A stretch of DNA of 64,000 nt, taken from assembly GCA_010672965.1 (NCBI GenBank), contig JAAHFN010000005.1, forward strand, positions 34,170 to 98,169. Direction: 5' to 3'. Below, one piece after another: positions 29,166 through 38,461 of this stretch. Each line of letters starts with the position of its first letter. Position 1 is the stretch's first letter. The notes under the pieces were generated by a model that was given only the letters and a program-made list of their open reading frames with translations, searched no databases and was not told where the DNA came from. The stretch comes from Oscillatoria sp. SIO1A7. Lineage in GTDB: Bacteria; Cyanobacteriota; Cyanobacteriia; Cyanobacteriales; Laspinemataceae. Position numbers and translations under genes: made by a program.

Positions 29166-29633
29166 ATGATTGTTATCTCCGATGCTTCCCCCATACGTTA
29201 CTTGCTACTGATTGACTACCTAGAGTTATTACCACAACTTTACGGTCAAGTTATTATACCTGAAGTTGTACGAGACGAACTAATCGATCCGGGGGCACCT
29301 GTGGAACTTCAGTAATTTATTGCCAATCGACCAGGATGGCTCATAGTTAGATCGGTCAACAGCACATCTGCTCTAATCCCGAGCAATCTAGATACAGGCG
29401 AACGAGCTGCTATAAGCCTCGCCCAAGAGTACCTAGCTGACTTGCTTATTATTGACGAACGAGCCGGACGACGTGCCGCAAAAAACCTAGGCATTCCAAT
29501 TGTCGGTACCCTAGGTATTTTAGAGGCAGCTGCAGCTCAAGGTAAACTCGACTTAGCCGAGGCGATCGCGCAACTGAAAGCAACTAATTTCCGCGTCTCT
29601 CCCAGATTGATTAACACATTACTAAAACGTTAA
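29166..29633 (+). pseudogene. DUF3368 PIN-domain toxin interrupted by an in-frame stop
   Basis: From the ATG at 29166 the frame reads MIVISDASPIRYLLLIDYLE, typical of DUF3368 PIN ribonucleases. Codon 50 is TAA (29313-29315), then the same frame continues without shift for another 105 codons, including LDTGERAAISLA and LLIIDERAGRRAA with the conserved acidic residues, to TAA at 29631. A single C-to-T change of CAA to TAA would explain it. The PIN active site needs acidic residues from both parts, so a truncated product should be inactive. Readthrough or a sequencing error cannot be excluded. Confidence 0.88.
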
Positions 29634-29701
29634 TAAAATAATTAGCATTCAGATCGGAACGCCATTGAAACTAAATTTTAATCTCGAAGTCAAGAACAAA
29701 A

Positions 29702-30478
29702 TTAAAACGATCGCAACTGACTATTTTTATCGAAAAATGTCCGGCAGAGACCGCTGGTTAAAATAATCGAAGTAATCAGAGTGGCAAAAGCAAGCATAAA
29801 CATAATCAAAATCTGATAGGCCGCCGCATTGAGAGGATTGACGCCACTGAGGATTTGGCCGGTAATAATTCCCGGTAACTTGACCACCCCTACCACCATC
29901 ATGGCATTGACCGTGGGGATGAGTCCTGCTTTGATAGCTTCTTGGCGATAGACAGCCAACGCCTGTTGTGGAGTCGCCCCCAAAGATAAATGGGTTTCTA
30001 TTTCTATAGGAGAGTTTTTAATCGTGCTAACAAGACGTTCCCCCGCGATCGCCGCTCCGTTCATCGCCGTACCCAAAACTATCCCTGTCAGAGGAATTAG
30101 GTACTGCGGTCTAGCCCAGGCTTCCGGCGATCGCAGCACTACCAGATTCACATAAATCATGGTCAGGGCGGTACTGGCAAACAGAGCCCCCCAAATCAGT
30201 GGCAATACAGGTATCTTTTTGCCAATCTGATTCCGAGAGACAACTGCAGCGATTGTTAGCATTGTTATAATAACCGCCAGGACTGCCAAGGGATGTTGCC
30301 ACTCAAAAACGATTTCTAACAAAGACCCCACTACTAGCAACTGCACTACAGTGCGCGCCGTCGCTAAAGCCAGCTTTCCCTCCAATCCCAAACCCTGCCA
30401 TGCAGACAGTCCGATCGCGATCGCCATCATCCCCAAAGCCAAACCTAAATCTACAAAATCCAGTTGTATCGGTTCCAT
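29702..30478 (-). CDS. UPF0014 (FetB-like) membrane permease
   Basis: The 258-residue protein has about seven hydrophobic segments and the family motifs ARTVVQLLVVGSLLE, GTAMNGAAIAGERL and SLGATPQQAL. In E. coli the homologue FetB works with the ATPase FetA in iron export; the plant homologue ALS3/STAR2 is linked to aluminium tolerance. No ATPase gene is next to it here, so its partner must be elsewhere. GAGGAG precedes the ATG at good distance. Substrate remains unassigned. Confidence 0.88.
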   Translation of the reverse strand: MEPIQLDFVDLGLALGMMAIAIGLSAWQGLGLEGKLALATARTVVQLLVVGSLLEIVFEWQHPLAVLAVIITMLTIAAVVSRNQIGKKIPVLPLIWGALFASTALTMIYVNLVVLRSPEAWARPQYLIPLTGIVLGTAMNGAAIAGERLVSTIKNSPIEIETHLSLGATPQQALAVYRQEAIKAGLIPTVNAMMVVGVVKLPGIITGQILSGVNPLNAAAYQILIMFMLAFATLITSIILTSGLCRTFFDKNSQLRSF

Positions 30479-30527
30479 CTATACTCCTCTGCTTGGCGGC
30501 ACTACTGTTATATAATTCTAAAACTGA

Positions 30528-30618
30528 CAGGATTTACGCAAATAGTCGGAACGATACCTAAATCTAGCGTCGGGTGCGCAGTGCTACCCCTACAATTAGA
30601 TTCATTGCGTAAGTCCTG
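30528..30618. mobile_element. MITE-like element, family 2 (copy d)
   Basis: 91 bp with ends CAGGATTTACGCAA and TTGCGTAAGTCCTG, lying between the permease and aminotransferase genes. Its interior has GTCGGGTGCGCAGTGC, related to copy b. Confidence 0.83.
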
Positions 30619-30643
30619 AATTGAAAAAATTAAGATAATATAG

Positions 30644-31897
30644 GTGTTACAAAATATCCCTCCCCTTGACCTAGCGGGGCAGTACAAAACTATTGCAGCG
30701 GAGCTAGAAGCAGAAGTTTTAAAGGTTATGGCCTCGGGTCGCTACATTGGCGGGCCTGCGGTTCAAGGTTTTGAAGAACAGTTTGCAGCATATATCGGCA
30801 CCTCGGAATGCGTGGCTTGCGGGTCAGGAACGGATGCTCTGTACTTGGCCCTGCGGGCTTTGGAAATTGGCCCGGGGGATGAGGTAATTACCACGGCATT
30901 TACCTTTATCGCCAGTGCAGAGGCAATTAACTTGGCGGGAGCCACGCCAGTTTTTGTGGATATTCAGGAAGATACTTTCAATATGGATGTCTCTCAAGTG
31001 GAGGCTGCGATTACTGCAAACACTCGGGCAATTATGCCGGTGCATTTATTTGGCCAGCCGGTAGATATGACCCAGTTGATGGAAGTCGCTCGGGCTCGTG
31101 GATTGGCAGTTATTGAAGATGTAGCTCAAGCTACTGGCGCTGACTGGACAAATTTAAAAGTCGAAAAAGCGGCGAGCTGTAAAATTGGCAGTATTGGGGA
31201 TATTGGTTGTTTTAGCTTTTTCCCGACTAAAAATCTAGGTTGCTTTGGGGATGGAGGTGCTTGTACCACTAACGATGCGGCGATCGCAGCCAAAATACGC
31301 ACGCTTAAAGATCATGGGTCTTCCCGACGCTACTACCACGAAAAAATTGGCATCAACAGTCGTCTCGATGCCATCCAAGCTGCCATTCTCCAAATTAAAC
31401 TGCGCTATCTGGATATCTGGAACGATCGCCGTCGGTCAGTTGCTCGGTATTACCATCAGCTCTTGGCTCCCTTAGATGCAGTAATTGCACCTAAAGAAAT
31501 ACCGGGCGGTCGTTCCGTGTGGAATCAATATACTATTCGCCTTAAGAACACGGACCCACCTCCAAACCCCCCTCCCGAGAGGGGGGCGATAACCAACTCC
31601 CCTCCTGAGAGGGGGGCGATAACCAACTTCCCTCCAGAGAGGGGGGCTAGGGGAGTGGGTCGCGATCGCATCCGCAACCAGTTAAGCGATCGCGGCATCG
31701 GCTCGATGGTTTATTATCCCTTTCCCCTACACCTGCAGCCGGTTTACCAATACTTGGGTTACCAGGCCGGTCAACTTCCCGTGGCAGAGCAGGTCTCCCA
31801 GGAGGTTTTATCTTTACCCATGTTTCCAGAACTTTTGCCGGAACAGCAAGAGACAATAGTTTCTGCTTTGAAGGACTTTTTGCCAGCCGATAGCTAA
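30644..31897 (+). CDS. DegT/DnrJ/EryC1 sugar aminotransferase with an in-frame repeat insertion
   Basis: This is a PLP-dependent aminotransferase that makes amino sugars from keto-sugar nucleotides, as used in surface polysaccharides. The 417 residues include the family start NIPPLDLAGQY, GSGTDALYLALRAL, EDVAQATGA and the PLP lysine region FSFFPTKNLGC. The start is a GTG, the only start before conserved sequence. Between RLKN and RDRIRNQL there is an extra segment of about 35 residues built from PPERGAIT-type repeats, encoded by a 30-bp tandem unit at about 31560-31660. It is in frame, so the protein may still fold with an external loop. Confidence 0.9.
   Translation: MLQNIPPLDLAGQYKTIAAELEAEVLKVMASGRYIGGPAVQGFEEQFAAYIGTSECVACGSGTDALYLALRALEIGPGDEVITTAFTFIASAEAINLAGATPVFVDIQEDTFNMDVSQVEAAITANTRAIMPVHLFGQPVDMTQLMEVARARGLAVIEDVAQATGADWTNLKVEKAASCKIGSIGDIGCFSFFPTKNLGCFGDGGACTTNDAAIAAKIRTLKDHGSSRRYYHEKIGINSRLDAIQAAILQIKLRYLDIWNDRRRSVARYYHQLLAPLDAVIAPKEIPGGRSVWNQYTIRLKNTDPPPNPPPERGAITNSPPERGAITNFPPERGARGVGRDRIRNQLSDRGIGSMVYYPFPLHLQPVYQYLGYQAGQLPVAEQVSQEVLSLPMFPELLPEQQETIVSALKDFLPADS
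31560..31660. repeat. In-gene 30-bp tandem repeat
   Basis: Nearly three copies of a 30-bp unit containing GAGAGGGGGGCGATAACCAA lie inside the aminotransferase gene. The unit includes complementary CCCCTC and GAGGGG parts able to form hairpins, as intergenic cyanobacterial repeats do, and its length keeps the frame. Confidence 0.85.
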
Positions 31898-32323
31898 TAT
31901 TTGGTCAGGGCAATCTTATTGTTTGCTCTCCGGGGCTTTCCGGCTCTATGCCTCCTTGCCCCCGGCTCTCCTGAGCCCGCTCGCCTAGTCGTTGCGGTCG
32001 TAGGCGAAAGCCTGCCCAAGGCGAGGGCATAGGGCGAAGCCAGCGCCTCTACATCTCGGCAATGCTTGTGCTGAAAGCTGAAAGCTGACCGCTGACTGCT
32101 TACTGCTATAAAAATTTGGGCTCGATTGCCAGTAGATGTAGAAATATATACTTATATGTAGTAGAGTAAAGAAGAGCCTAAAAACGTTAAAACGGCTTGG
32201 GGGTCCAAGAGTAATCGGGCAAGCGATCGGCTGGTGTCACTTGTTGAGAGTCGGACCCTTATAAGCGGTCGCGGCTTACTTGCCGCGCAAGATATCCCAA
32301 TCGAGGGGTTCGCTCTCGCTTCA
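31898..32323. other. Repeat-containing gap upstream of the ABC1 kinase gene
   Basis: It contains the dispersed block GCCCCCGGCTCTCCTGAGCCC (about 31960) followed by CGTAGGCGAAAGCCTGCCCAA (related to sequence at 34570-34610), and GCTGAAAGCTGAAAGCTGACC near 32070. An upstream in-frame GTG at 32234 would extend the ABC1 protein by 30 residues, but no ribosome binding site supports it. Confidence 0.5.
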
Positions 32324-34078
32324 ATGGGAAAAACCAGTGCAACCTTGACCTTGAATTACTTGAGGAAAATCTGCATCGTGAGTCAAGAGAAATTAGAAGG
32401 GCTCAAAAAGTACGATAAGGAAGCGATAGCCAAATATTACGATTCCCGTCCCTGGATAGCTATTTGGCGCACTATCCAAATTATTGCATCTTTTACGGGA
32501 TTGCTACTGGCATGTCAGTGGGACCAATGGACAAACCAAGTCGAGAGAAACAAGCTAAAACGAGCTAGTTCTCTGCGGCAGATCCTAACCAAGCTCGGAG
32601 CTACATTTATAAAAGTAGGTCAAGCCCTCTCCACCAGACCAGACCTAGTTCGCCAAGATTTTCTAGAAGAACTAATTAAGCTTCAAGACCAGCTACCGCC
32701 CTTCGATAATGCGATCGCCTTCGATATTATCGAGCAACAGCTAGGCCGGACAGTCGAAGAAGCATATAAAGAGATTTCAGAAAAACCAGTTGCCGCCGCC
32801 AGTTTAGGGCAAGTCTATAAAGCTCGCCTGCATACGGGAGAACAAGTGGCAGTGAAGGTGCAGCGACCTTTCTTAAAGCCGACTCTCGCTCTAGACCTGT
32901 ACCTGATGCGGTTGGGAGCCAAATGGCTGGGTCCGTGGTTGCCTCTGAACCTGGGACACGATTTGACCTTAATTGTCGATGAATTCGGCACAAAGCTTTT
33001 TGAAGAAATCGATTATCTAAATGAGGGGCGCAACGCAGAAAAATTTGCTACTAACTTCCGCAACAATCCTCAAGTCAAGGTTCCGGCAATTTACTGGCGC
33101 TATAGTAACCAAACCGTTCTGACCCTGGAATGGATAGACGGCTATAAACTCACCGGCATGGATCTTATGCAGGATGCCGGAATAAATCGGCAGGCGATAG
33201 TAGAGATTGGCGTAAGCAGCGGCTTGCAGCAATTATTAGAGTTCGGCTTTTTCCATGCCGACCCGCATCCTGGCAATCTCTTTGCTACCACCGACGGTCG
33301 CATGGCCTATATTGATTTCGGGATGATGGATCAGTTGGATGAAACTACCAAAGAAAATCTGGTAGATGCAGTAGTTCATCTGATTAATAAAGAATATGAT
33401 GAGCTAGCAAAGGATTTTGTCAAGCTCGGCTTTCTGACTCCAGAAATTGATATTAGCCCAATTGTGCCAGCCCTAGAAGATGTTTTGGGGGATATTATAG
33501 GTAAAAGCGTCGGGGAATTTAACTTTAAGACGGTTACCGATCGCTTTTCTGAGTTGATGTTCGAGTATCCTTTCCGGGTTCCGGCTAAGTTTGCTCTGAT
33601 AATTCGTTCGGTAGTGACCCAAGAAGGATTGGCTCTGAGCATAGATCCCAATTTCAAAATCGTGGAGATTGCTTATCCTTATGTGGCGCGGCGTCTGCTA
33701 ACCGGCGAGTCAGAACAATTGCGGCGACGACTGCTGGAAGTTTTGTTTAAAGATGGCAAATTCCAGTGGAACAGACTGGAAAATATGATTGCGATCGCTC
33801 GCTCCGACAGCAATTTCGACTTGCTACCTACTGCCCAGCTCGGAATGCAATACCTGCTTTCCTCCGAGGGCGAATTCGTTCGCCGTCAGTTGATTGGGGC
33901 TCTCATAGAAGACGACCGGCTGCATACCGAAGAAGTTCGGCGTCTTTGGAATTCAGTTAAAGATGATATTAAACCGAATCGTCTGTTTGAAGCCGCTGTT
34001 GATGCCATAGTAGAATTTTCCCGAGAGGGAGCAGCTTCTTTAATACCCTCCGTTTCCACTTTCAGCAATAAATCATAA
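32324..34078 (+). CDS. ABC1/UbiB-family atypical protein kinase
   Basis: UbiB/ABC1/ADCK proteins are membrane-associated kinase-like ATPases; in cyanobacteria and plastids they affect prenylquinone metabolism and plastoglobule-like lipid homeostasis. The product (584 residues from the chosen ATG) has the family KxGQ motif in FIKVGQALSTRPDLV, the Ala-rich nucleotide loop AAASLGQVYKA, VAVKVQRP, the catalytic-like FFHADPHPGN and the DFG-like YIDFGMMDQ. A GTG at 32234 would add 30 residues. A small membrane-protein gene starts four bases after the stop and is probably co-transcribed. Confidence 0.9.
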   Translation: MGKTSATLTLNYLRKICIVSQEKLEGLKKYDKEAIAKYYDSRPWIAIWRTIQIIASFTGLLLACQWDQWTNQVERNKLKRASSLRQILTKLGATFIKVGQALSTRPDLVRQDFLEELIKLQDQLPPFDNAIAFDIIEQQLGRTVEEAYKEISEKPVAAASLGQVYKARLHTGEQVAVKVQRPFLKPTLALDLYLMRLGAKWLGPWLPLNLGHDLTLIVDEFGTKLFEEIDYLNEGRNAEKFATNFRNNPQVKVPAIYWRYSNQTVLTLEWIDGYKLTGMDLMQDAGINRQAIVEIGVSSGLQQLLEFGFFHADPHPGNLFATTDGRMAYIDFGMMDQLDETTKENLVDAVVHLINKEYDELAKDFVKLGFLTPEIDISPIVPALEDVLGDIIGKSVGEFNFKTVTDRFSELMFEYPFRVPAKFALIIRSVVTQEGLALSIDPNFKIVEIAYPYVARRLLTGESEQLRRRLLEVLFKDGKFQWNRLENMIAIARSDSNFDLLPTAQLGMQYLLSSEGEFVRRQLIGALIEDDRLHTEEVRRLWNSVKDDIKPNRLFEAAVDAIVEFSREGAASLIPSVSTFSNKS

Positions 34079-34081
34079 ACT

Positions 34082-34450
34082 ATGCCTATTCTTCCACAAC
34101 CTCCTTATTTTTTGGTAATTGCCAGTTTGCTGATTGGGGTGACATCGGGCTTGGCCTTTAAAGGAACCCTAGAACAATTGGTGAGAGATTGGTCTCGCGA
34201 TCGCTCTATCGATCTAAAAGCAAAACAGAATAGCAAGGAGTTAACAATTCCTTTTATCACTATGTCTGGCGGAATATGTGTTTTCCTTTCCTCGGGATTG
34301 CAGATTTTTACTTTTCCTCCAGATATTGCCTATATAATTTCTGTTCCTCTAACCATTGGCACTAGCGCTCTTGTTTGGTGGCAACTCGGCGAGCTTTTAG
34401 AAAAGCTGGCCAAAGAGGGCTTTAAAGCTTTAAGCTTGGATGCTTTTTAG
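34082..34450 (+). CDS. Small membrane protein co-encoded with the ABC1 kinase
   Basis: The 122-residue protein has an N-terminal hydrophobic segment (about 8-28), a charged loop (QLVRDWSRDRSIDLKAKQNS) and two further hydrophobic segments (about 57-75 and 82-101), ending in an amphipathic helix. I do not recognise a family. The gap to the kinase stop is three bases and a strong terminator follows, so the two genes form one transcription unit. A role with the kinase at the membrane is an inference from position only. Confidence 0.8.
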   Translation: MPILPQPPYFLVIASLLIGVTSGLAFKGTLEQLVRDWSRDRSIDLKAKQNSKELTIPFITMSGGICVFLSSGLQIFTFPPDIAYIISVPLTIGTSALVWWQLGELLEKLAKEGFKALSLDAF

Positions 34451-34498
34451 CTAGCTAGCAAACGACCTGGATATTAATGCGTATTAAGCATATTCAAG

Positions 34499-34548
34499 AG
34501 AAGGAGGCGCGAGCTAAATTTAGCTCGCGCCTCCTTCTTCTTTATTTT
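34499..34548 (+). terminator. Strong intrinsic terminator of the ABC1 operon
   Basis: A perfect 20-bp inverted repeat at 34499-34538 (left arm AGAAGGAGGCGCGAGCTAAA) is followed by TCTTTATTTT. The T-rich tail lies on the plus-strand side, matching the operon direction. The next gene converges from the right. Confidence 0.9.
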
Positions 34549-34809
34549 ATAGAGTTGAGCGATCGCTGCGTAGGGGCGTAGGCGGAGCCTGCCCAAGGGG
34601 CATATGGCATTCGCCCGGATTCGCCCGGGGGTTTCGTTGAGCGATCGCTGCGTAGGGGCGAATGGGGCGAATGACCTTCCCTCGGGCGTTTCGCAAATTA
34701 CCAGATCTAATCTAAGAATATATTGAGCGATTGGTGCGCGGTGGGCACCTACATACAGAGTCTTTGCGTAAGTTCTGATAGGCAAGTAGCCAGAGGCAAT
34801 TTTTCCTTG

Positions 34810-35721
34810 TTAAAAAGTTCGTTTTATTTTAGCGATCGCTCTTTCTACAAAACTTTTCTGTTTTTTTCTTGTCTGAGGGCGAACGGGCTTCGGCTCGTTC
34901 CAATAGCGGTAACGTTCCCATATTTCCCAATAGGGACACCCGGGCTCTATCCGAATACCAGCCCAGTGCAAATATTGCAAAGGTTGCCCTGAGTTGGGGT
35001 CAATTAAGCGATCGCCTTCCCGTTGAAAACTGGCAGTTCCCGCCCAGCTACCCGGCGCTCTCCCCGGTCGGCGCACAATGTTGAACCGGCGCTTTACCCG
35101 AGTCAAGACTGCATAATTGATAATGGGCTGATCGGAAGTTTTCTGAGAAAAATCAAAATATTCTGGATGCGCCGCACATTCTCTAAATATTTCATATAAG
35201 TCGGTTTCGGAAAAAAGATTTTTCTTAGAAGCCCATAAACCGCCGTTAAACAGATCTTGTAATTCCTCTTCTTTTAGAACGTTGTCTTCTAAGATTTTAG
35301 AGGTAAAAACGTTCTTGATGCCGCCGCGATGTTGATAATCGCAACAGAGAAAGTCATAGCTTTCCAGGTAGTTGAGGTTATCGATTATCTTTTCAAAAAC
35401 GACGATATCCGTATCCAGATAGAGAAATTCATCAAAAGGGCCAAACCAGCAGGCTTGCTTGCGGAATTGATTCGGACGCGCAAAAAACTTTTCTCCAAAA
35501 ATTTGTTGCAGTTGCTGGGAGAGCCGTTCGATAAATTCTAAGTCTTCGTACAGTTGCACTCCATAAGCTTTGGCAAGACGCTCGGCCACTGCAAAGTAGC
35601 GATCGTCGTAGGGAATCAGAACTACTGGCGTCTCAGTATCGCAAGCTCGGATGCTATTGAGGAGCGCGATCGCCTGTTCCATCACTTTGTCATTGGCCGT
35701 AATATATATGCCGCGAGTCAT
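34810..35721 (-). CDS. Nucleotide-sugar-type glycosyltransferase, GT-A fold (Npun_R2821/R2823-like)
   Basis: The 303-residue protein starts with the sequence TRGIYITANDKVMEQAIALLNS, has a DxD motif in FLYLDTDIVVF and acceptor-region motifs FNGGLWASKK and SDQPIINYAV, as in the GT8-like group. DxD binds the metal and nucleotide-sugar. It resembles a cyanobacterial family named after Nostoc punctiforme genes Npun_R2821/R2823, whose sugar and acceptor are not known. A paralogue lies immediately upstream on the same strand (35952-36947). It likely modifies a surface glycan with the neighbouring GT10 and sulfotransferase genes. Confidence 0.8.
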   Translation of the reverse strand: MTRGIYITANDKVMEQAIALLNSIRACDTETPVVLIPYDDRYFAVAERLAKAYGVQLYEDLEFIERLSQQLQQIFGEKFFARPNQFRKQACWFGPFDEFLYLDTDIVVFEKIIDNLNYLESYDFLCCDYQHRGGIKNVFTSKILEDNVLKEEELQDLFNGGLWASKKNLFSETDLYEIFRECAAHPEYFDFSQKTSDQPIINYAVLTRVKRRFNIVRRPGRAPGSWAGTASFQREGDRLIDPNSGQPLQYLHWAGIRIEPGCPYWEIWERYRYWNEPKPVRPQTRKKQKSFVERAIAKIKRTF

Positions 35722-35880
35722 TTTTCAATTAAATATCAAATAAAGAACAAATAAATATGGATTCCTATCGATTTATTCTCTTAGGACTTATGTCCTACAA
35801 ATCTAGTCTGCCAAGGTAGTTTTGAATAATTTTGCGATTTCACCAGCATTACTTTTACTTAATTCCCCGATCGTGTCTAT

Positions 35881-35945
35881 CCAATGCCCAATTCCTAATT
35901 CCCAATGCCCAATGCCCAATGCCCAATGCCCAATTCCCAATTCCT
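35881..35945. repeat. CCCAATG tandem repeat between the two glycosyltransferase genes
   Basis: Five or so copies of the 10-bp unit CCCAATGCCCAATG with CCCAATTCC variants at each end. It is the same class as at 6058-6105. Confidence 0.8.
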
Positions 35946-35951
35946 ATACTT

Positions 35952-36947
35952 TCAAAGCTTTAATCCCAGTTTTCTCAACAGTCGCTCGGCCAGAATTGGC
36001 GGAGTATTATACGGTTTTGGTTTAGTTGTCCATTTTGGCCGCCGATCTGGTTCGTGCAGGTAGCGATAATGTAAGAAGGTCTCCCGGTAGGGAAAATCTA
36101 TATTTTCTCCAGCACATAGCCGAGTAAAGACTTCCGAGGAAATGCCAATATAGTGAAGATAAGTTAAACGTAGAGAGCGATCGTACACAATCCCATCTTT
36201 TTCCTCGAAATGGCTGGAGGTGACGCTGTTCCCGGTTCTTTCCGTTCTCGATAAGGCCAGAGCAAAATTATAACTGGGAATTCCCGAGCGCATTACCATG
36301 TAGTTCAGAAGGCTTTGGTCAACAGACATTGGATATAAAACCTCTGCTTCGCCCTGGCTTAGTTGCTCGATAAGCCAATCTCGGCGATCGCTCCCGAAGA
36401 GACCCTGCTTTGAGGCATAAAATCCCGCGCAAAATATTTCCGATTCGATTCGCTCCCGGGAAAATAATTCTGCTAGTTTGCTCGACGATAGATCGTAAAC
36501 GTGGCTCGGATCTCGGTGCTGGAAGTCATAGACAACCCAATCACTTTCATCGAGTCGATTGAAAATAGGCTCGGGAGAACTCATCAATAGCGTGTCTGCA
36601 TCCATGTAGAGGAAGCGCTCGAAAGGTCCGTCAAACGCACAGTAGCGCCGGTAGCTGCCCGATCGATAAAAGGAAGTGCTACCAATCTGGCGCCAGCGCT
36701 CTCTGGCGGTGGGATGAGCATCCCAGGCGCTGCGGGCAAAGCCATCCCACCTAGCAATTGAATCGAGATTTTGGTATAACTCAACGTTGGGACGCCGTGC
36801 AATTTCAGCAGCAATTCTTTCTGTGCGATCGTCGTAAGGATAGACGCAGACGGGCATCTCGGTTCCCAAAATAGCTTCAATGCTATTGAGCAGGGCAACG
36901 AGTTGGTCGTAAACTCGGTCGTTGGCTATTGTACAAATTCCGTGCAT
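35952..36947 (-). CDS. GT-A glycosyltransferase, paralogue of the downstream gene
   Basis: The 331-residue protein is similar in layout to the one at 34810-35721: an N-terminal [20 protein letters not shown], a DxD motif in [23 protein letters not shown] and [11 protein letters not shown]. The paralogues differ enough that they may transfer different sugars or act on different acceptors. The C-terminal region is basic and Pro-rich. The genes are in the same orientation with a repeat-containing gap of 230 bp. Confidence 0.8.
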   Translation of the reverse strand: MHGICTIANDRVYDQLVALLNSIEAILGTEMPVCVYPYDDRTERIAAEIARRPNVELYQNLDSIARWDGFARSAWDAHPTARERWRQIGSTSFYRSGSYRRYCAFDGPFERFLYMDADTLLMSSPEPIFNRLDESDWVVYDFQHRDPSHVYDLSSSKLAELFSRERIESEIFCAGFYASKQGLFGSDRRDWLIEQLSQGEAEVLYPMSVDQSLLNYMVMRSGIPSYNFALALSRTERTGNSVTSSHFEEKDGIVYDRSLRLTYLHYIGISSEVFTRLCAGENIDFPYRETFLHYRYLHEPDRRPKWTTKPKPYNTPPILAERLLRKLGLKL

Positions 36948-37120
36948 ATTTTCGTCGGGATTTAGAGGTCAGCAGTCAGCGGGCGAGCAGTCAGCGGGCG
37001 AGCCAAGGGGGCTAAAAGCTGTTAGGCCAAGCCGTACCCGTTGGGTAAGCTCAGATCTGACAGCTTTTAGCTTCTTTATAAATCAGATCAAAGGGATTCC
37101 CAAATAAATATTTCTCCTTC

Positions 37121-37183
37121 GTATAGCCGTAGGGCAGGCGTCCGAGAAGTCCCTCCAGCCAGACAGGCGGGACGCCTGTTCTA
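37121..37183. repeat. REP-like palindrome, GTCCCGCCTGTC family (copy a)
   Basis: This is an imperfect hairpin GTAGGGCAGGCGTC ... GACAGGCGGGACGCCTGTTCTAC. Better copies are at 47908-47967 and 63448-63510. It lies between genes transcribed in the same direction. Confidence 0.75.
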
Positions 37184-37221
37184 CGAATTGGGTAATTTAT
37201 TTCTTGAAGTACCTTTAAAAA

Positions 37222-38184
37222 TTAGGAAAATTGACCGACAAAATCAGATAACCAGTTGAGCAGATTCAGTTTGTGCAGAACAATCTGTCGGGCTTCGGCG
37301 ATCGCAGAGCGAGCTTCATGCCACGCATCGGGGCTAGAAATTACCTCTTGGATATATGATAGTCCCGTTTCGTCCAAACTGGGCAATCTCAGAAAACTTC
37401 CCGGTGGCAGCAACTCATCGGCGGCTGGACCGCCATAGTAAATGGGCAGACACCAGGCCAACAAAGCATCCCAGAGCTTTTCGCTTACATACCAACTATT
37501 TTCCGCGTAGTTTTCGATTGCTAGATTGTAATAATAGGGAGCCATACCCGACCACTTCATTCCTGCTCGCCCTATAGACTGCGCCCAATCGGGCAAATTT
37601 CGCCCGTACAGATCGAAATTTACCTCCCTTGATTGCAGCAGTCTTAAAAATGCTAACCGCTGGCGATGATTGGCCGTGCGGTCAATTCCCGAAGTAATCC
37701 AGCTACAAGCTTTCACCTTTTCTGGCGCTCCGAGTTCGTTCAAATCCCGAAAGGAATTCGAGATATACCAGATGGCAGGCATATACCCTGGATTGGGAGC
37801 CCAGCGATCGGGACCGGATATATAGCCGCAATAATGCTTTGCTTCTTGGTAAATGGCTTTGTTCTTAGCAACCACCTCATCTAGGGGCGGCTCTCGCAGC
37901 AAATAAATAATCCGCTCTTTATCGACCCCACGCAACTGGGATAAGATATCGACTTTCGCAGCGGGTTGCTTTTGACGAAGACGAGATAACCAGGATTGTT
38001 TTTGGGGAGGTCTAGGAAAATTAAACTGGTACATTAGCAGCCAATCGGGTTGGCGATCCCTTGCAACCATCTGAATATTTCCCCAAACTCCAAAAGGATT
38101 AGGGGTTTGATTCCACAGCCAATCTCCCGCACTAGGGTTGAGATTTGGGTAGCTACTAATCATACCCACGGTTTGTTGACCCAT
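37222..38184 (-). CDS. GT10-family (fucosyltransferase-like) glycosyltransferase
   Basis: The 320-residue protein has the GT10 hallmark near the C-terminus: AIENYAENSWYVSEKLWDAL followed by LPIYYGGP, the nucleotide-sugar-binding segment of alpha-1,3-fucosyltransferases. An upstream motif FDLYGR also fits. The donor is probably GDP-fucose or a similar GDP-sugar but this is inferred from the family. It lies in the same orientation as the two GT-A genes and the sulfotransferase relic, making a small surface-glycan cluster. Confidence 0.85.
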   Translation of the reverse strand: MGQQTVGMISSYPNLNPSAGDWLWNQTPNPFGVWGNIQMVARDRQPDWLLMYQFNFPRPPQKQSWLSRLRQKQPAAKVDILSQLRGVDKERIIYLLREPPLDEVVAKNKAIYQEAKHYCGYISGPDRWAPNPGYMPAIWYISNSFRDLNELGAPEKVKACSWITSGIDRTANHRQRLAFLRLLQSREVNFDLYGRNLPDWAQSIGRAGMKWSGMAPYYYNLAIENYAENSWYVSEKLWDALLAWCLPIYYGGPAADELLPPGSFLRLPSLDETGLSYIQEVISSPDAWHEARSAIAEARQIVLHKLNLLNWLSDFVGQFS

Positions 38185-38287
38185 AATCTTTAAATTTGCT
38201 ATCTCGCTATCTATTTATTAGGACTACTGGCTTGGCGACGGTTAAAATTGTGGGTTCGATCCGCGACAGCGCACCTATCCCCCCAAA

Positions 38288-38315
38288 CCCCCCTTAAAAA
38301 GCTTAAAAAGGGGGG
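38288..38315. repeat. C6-G6 hairpin repeat
   Basis: CCCCCCTT and AAGGGGGG arms surround AAAAAGCTTAAA. It is followed by a degenerate family-2 MITE end (TTTGCGTCAGTCCTG) at about 38445-38459. It is a typical intergenic repeat of this genome type. Confidence 0.6.
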
Positions 38316-38461
38316 CTATTGAGGTAGTTGGCCACAATTTTAAGCTGGACGCGCCACTACGCATCTACGCCACGGATAGGGGCGATAGCTTCCCTGACCT
38401 GCCGGTGCGCAGGGGTATTGCCCCTACAAAGATCGGATATAGATATTTGCGTCAGTCCTGT

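Noticed and set aside
38240..38275. TGGGTTCGATCC, possible tRNA T-arm
   Set aside because: No acceptor, D or anticodon arms can be folded around it on either strand. I recognise no tRNA, rRNA or tmRNA gene in the window.
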